A DNA stretch of 7,756 nt from UBA7803 sp041686955 (lineage in GTDB: Bacteria; Pseudomonadota; Gammaproteobacteria; Pseudomonadales; Azotimanducaceae), in contig JAWLCV010000119.1 in assembly GCA_041686955.1 (NCBI GenBank), positions 1 to 7,756 on the forward strand. Direction: 5' to 3'. The notes below the pieces were generated by a model. The model did no database searches. It was not told the DNA's origin and saw nothing but the letters and a program-made list of their open reading frames with translations. Position numbers and translations under genes: made by a program. Below are positions 6,168-7,756 of this stretch, in pieces (positions within the stretch are counted from its first letter, which is position 1; the number at the start of each line of letters is the position of its first letter).

Positions 6168-6813
6168 ATGTGGAAGGAATTTCAGGAGTTCATCGCCCGG
6201 GGCAACGTCATGGACCTGGCGGTCGGGGTCATCATCGGCAGCGCGTTCGCCCTGATCGTGAGTTCGCTCACCGACGACCTCATCATGCCCATCGTCGGCG
6301 CGATCTTCGGNNNNNNNNNNNNNNNNNNNNNNNNNNNNNNNNNNNNNNNNNNNNNNNNNNNNNNNNNNNNNNNNNNNNNNNNNNNNNNNNNNNNNNNNNN
6401 NNNNNNNNNNGGACCTGGCGGTCGGGGTCATCATCGGCAGCGCGTTCGCCCTGATCGTGAGTTCGCTCACCGACGACCTCATCATGCCCATCGTCGGCGC
6501 GATCTTCGGCGGCCTAGACTTCTCCAACTTCTTCTATCCGCTTACCTCCGGCGTCGAAGCGACGACCCTGGCGGAAGCCCGCGAGCAGGGCGCCGTGCTG
6601 GCCTACGGCAACTTCCTCACGGTGCTGCTCAACTTCCTGATCCTGGCCTGGATCATCTTTGTCATAGTCAAGGGCGTGAACAACCTGCGCCGGCGGGTGG
6701 TGAAGGAAAAGGAGGCGTCGCCGGCGCCGGAGGCACCCCCCGCCGACGTGCAGCTCCTCACCGAGATCCGGGATCTGCTCGCGTCGCGGGATCAGCCGAC
6801 GATCACGCGGTGA
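6168..6813 (+). CDS. mscL: Large-conductance mechanosensitive channel, interrupted by an assembly gap
   Basis: MscL forms a homopentameric inner-membrane pore that opens at high membrane tension and releases solutes during osmotic downshock. The start at 6168 follows AGGGAGG (6154-6160) and gives MWKEFQEFIARGNVMDLAVGV, the usual amphipathic N-terminal helix leading into the first membrane helix (about 15-45). As written, the gene is broken by 100 N (6311-6410), and the sequence on both sides repeats exactly for 99 bp. Removing the N run and one copy (199 bp) restores a continuous frame of 148 residues, close to the usual length of about 136. The restored protein has a periplasmic loop, a second membrane helix (about 78-101), a basic NNLRRR stop-transfer segment and the conserved C-terminal LLTEIRDLL helix. 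The gene is thus almost certainly intact in the organism. Its 3' end overlaps the convergent hydrolase gene by 22 bp. Confidence 0.95.
6212..6310 (+). repeat. Left copy of a 99-bp exact duplication beside the N gap
   Basis: Bases 6212-6310 are identical to 6411-6509. Both encode the first membrane helix of MscL from Asp16 onward. The left copy ends exactly at the N run and the right copy begins exactly after it, which is the pattern of two contigs overlapping by one assembly word and joined with a placeholder gap. Confidence 0.95.
6311..6410. other. Assembly gap of exactly 100 N
   Basis: This run of 100 undetermined bases is a typical fixed-size scaffold placeholder. With identical 99-bp flanks, the true gap length is most simply -99, meaning the contig ends overlap and no bases are missing. 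Frames that appear to cross this gap are meaningless. Confidence 0.98.
6411..6509 (+). repeat. Right copy of the 99-bp exact duplication beside the N gap
   Basis: This is the second copy of the 6212-6310 segment and continues without interruption into the rest of mscL (GGLDFSNFFYPL onward). Only one copy is needed for a normal MscL, and keeping both inserts 199 bp and breaks the frame. Confidence 0.95.
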
Positions 6814-7637
6814 CGCAGCGTGCCGATGGGGGTGACCTCCACCTCGACCACGTCACCCTCGTCCATGAACACCGGCGGCGTGCGCGCGGCGCCCACGCCC
6901 CCCGGGGTTCCGGTGACGATGACGTCGCCGGGGGCGAGCTCGCAGAACGTGGAGCAATACTCGATGATGTCGCCGAAATCGAACACCAGCAGCTCCGCCT
7001 TGGCGTTCTGCATCACCTGGCCGTTCAGGCGGGTGGTGATCTCCATCCGGGTGACGTCGCCCACCTGATCCGGGGTCATCATCCAGGGTCCGAAGCCGCC
7101 GGTGGCGGGAAAGTTCTTGCCCGCGGTGAATTGTGAGGTCTGACGCTGGTACTCGCGGACGCTGCCGTCGTTGTAGATGCTGTACCCCGCCACGTGTTCC
7201 AGGGCCGCGTTCTTCCGGATGCGCCGGCCGCCCCGGCCGATGACCAGGGCGATCTCCCCCTCGTAGTCCAGGGTGCGCGACTCCCGGGGACGGATCATGG
7301 GCTGCTCGTGTCCCACCTGGGCGTTGGCGAAACGGACGAAGATGGTGGGATACCCCTCGCCCCCCCGCCCGGTCTCCTGCTGGTGCGCCTTGTAGTTGAG
7401 CCCCACGCAGAGAATCTTGTCCGGGTTGGGGATCGGCGGCAGGTAGGTGAGCCCCTCGAGCGGCAGATCGGCGGTGTCGCCGCAACGCCGCACCAGCTCG
7501 TCCAGGGCGTCCGCGGCGATGGCGGATTTCAGGTCGGCGAGCTTGCCCCGCGCCCCCACGTCCACCACCCCGGCGCCGTCGGAGGTGAGGTAGCCGAAGG
7601 TAGCCGCGTCGTCCCGCAGAAAGCTGAGCCAGCGCAC
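6792..7637 (-). CDS. Fumarylacetoacetate hydrolase (FAH) family protein
   Basis: This 281-residue protein has the FAH fold used by C-C bond hydrolases, decarboxylases and isomerases acting on 2-oxo or acylpyruvate-like acids, often in aromatic catabolism. The divalent-metal ligands are recognisable: E126 and E128 in LDYEGEIALVIG, and D157 in YNDGSVREYQ. The CVGLNYKAHQQE segment (77-88) and TGTPGGVG near the C-terminus are also family marks. The start is GTG (7635-7637), supported by alignment of the N-terminus with the family's short leading domain; only a weak GAG stands as a ribosome site. It lies 4 nt after the stop of an alcohol dehydrogenase gene, so translational coupling is likely. The exact substrate (for example oxohepta-diene-dioate, fumarylpyruvate or ureidoglycolate types) cannot be told. 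It converges on mscL with a 22-bp overlap. Confidence 0.94.
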   Translation of the reverse strand: MRWLSFLRDDAATFGYLTSDGAGVVDVGARGKLADLKSAIAADALDELVRRCGDTADLPLEGLTYLPPIPNPDKILCVGLNYKAHQQETGRGGEGYPTIFVRFANAQVGHEQPMIRPRESRTLDYEGEIALVIGRGGRRIRKNAALEHVAGYSIYNDGSVREYQRQTSQFTAGKNFPATGGFGPWMMTPDQVGDVTRMEITTRLNGQVMQNAKAELLVFDFGDIIEYCSTFCELAPGDVIVTGTPGGVGAARTPPVFMDEGDVVEVEVTPIGTLRHRVIVG

Positions 7638-7641
7638 GGGA

Positions 7642-7756
7642 CTACTCGAACATGATCACGTTGCGGGCGATCTCGCCGGTTTCCAGCTGCGCCATGGCGT
7701 CGTTGATGTCCTCGAGCCGGATGTGGCTCGAGATCATGTCGTCCAGGTGCAGCTTG
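7642..7756 (-). CDS. C-terminal end of a zinc-type alcohol dehydrogenase (cut by window)
   Basis: The minus-strand frame from the window edge to the TAG at 7642-7644 encodes 37 residues containing LDDMISSHIRLEDINDAMAQ and ending GEIARNVIMFE. This closely resembles the C-terminus of medium-chain zinc-dependent alcohol dehydrogenases of the class III type, where an L-D-x-x-I...LEDIN-A segment is followed by a G-x-x-x-R-x-V-I-x-F end. The catalytic and nucleotide-binding regions lie outside the window, so cofactor and substrate are unknown. It is the upstream partner of the FAH-family gene (4-nt spacing), which suggests oxidation of an alcohol or hydroxy acid in the same pathway; that is inference. 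Confidence 0.8.
   Translation of the reverse strand, partial: KLHLDDMISSHIRLEDINDAMAQLETGEIARNVIMFE

Noticed and set aside
6212..6509. A true tandem duplication of the first MscL membrane helix
   Set aside because: The copies are exactly identical, end exactly at the N run, and a single copy restores a normal full-length frame.
5148..7136. A 662-codon plus-strand frame crossing the N run
   Set aside because: It is out of frame with the regulator and with mscL, crosses unknown bases and has low-complexity Arg- and Gly-rich sequence.

Overview
The window is a high-GC stretch of a bacterial chromosome, most likely from a gammaproteobacterium or close relative. The evidence is a sigma32-type heat-shock promoter, a GlxA-type AraC regulator, a Gram-negative outer-membrane barrel protein with a C-terminal Phe, bcp and mscL. 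It is draft sequence: a run of 100 N lies inside mscL and is flanked by two identical 99-bp copies, so the duplication is almost certainly an assembly artefact. Ten protein genes are supported, two of them cut by the window edges. No RNA genes, insertion sequences, CRISPR arrays or phage genes were seen, and no stretch over 300 bases lacks a gene.

Left part (1-3047), mostly stress functions. The 3' end of a DUF169-family gene (+) meets and slightly overlaps an unrecognised 349-residue gene (-), which may be a ferritin-like helical protein. Divergent from that gene, a clear sigma32 promoter (CTTGAA, 14 nt, CCCCATTG) drives two tandem small heat-shock proteins of the Hsp20 family. A strong GC hairpin follows. 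Next is a bcp/PrxQ peroxiredoxin with both catalytic cysteines.

Middle part (3048-6102), envelope and regulation. A very acidic, secreted outer-membrane beta-barrel protein converges on an EstB/class C beta-lactamase-like serine hydrolase (-). The hydrolase is divergent from a GlxA-family regulator (DJ-1/PfpI-like domain plus AraC helix-turn-helix). The 108-bp gap between them holds short inverted repeats, and the regulator may control the hydrolase.

Right part (6103-7756). mscL, encoding the large-conductance mechanosensitive channel, becomes an intact 148-residue frame once the gap and one duplicate are removed. It overlaps at its 3' end a convergent pair on the minus strand: the tail of a zinc-type alcohol dehydrogenase gene followed after 4 nt by a fumarylacetoacetate-hydrolase-family gene with a GTG start. 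This pair looks like a small catabolic operon.

Overall the region reads as ordinary chromosomal housekeeping and stress genes. I see no convincing new multi-gene system. The items most worth a second look are the uncharacterised 349-residue protein, the Asp-rich barrel protein, the heat-shock leader, the regulator/hydrolase pair and the assembly artefact.
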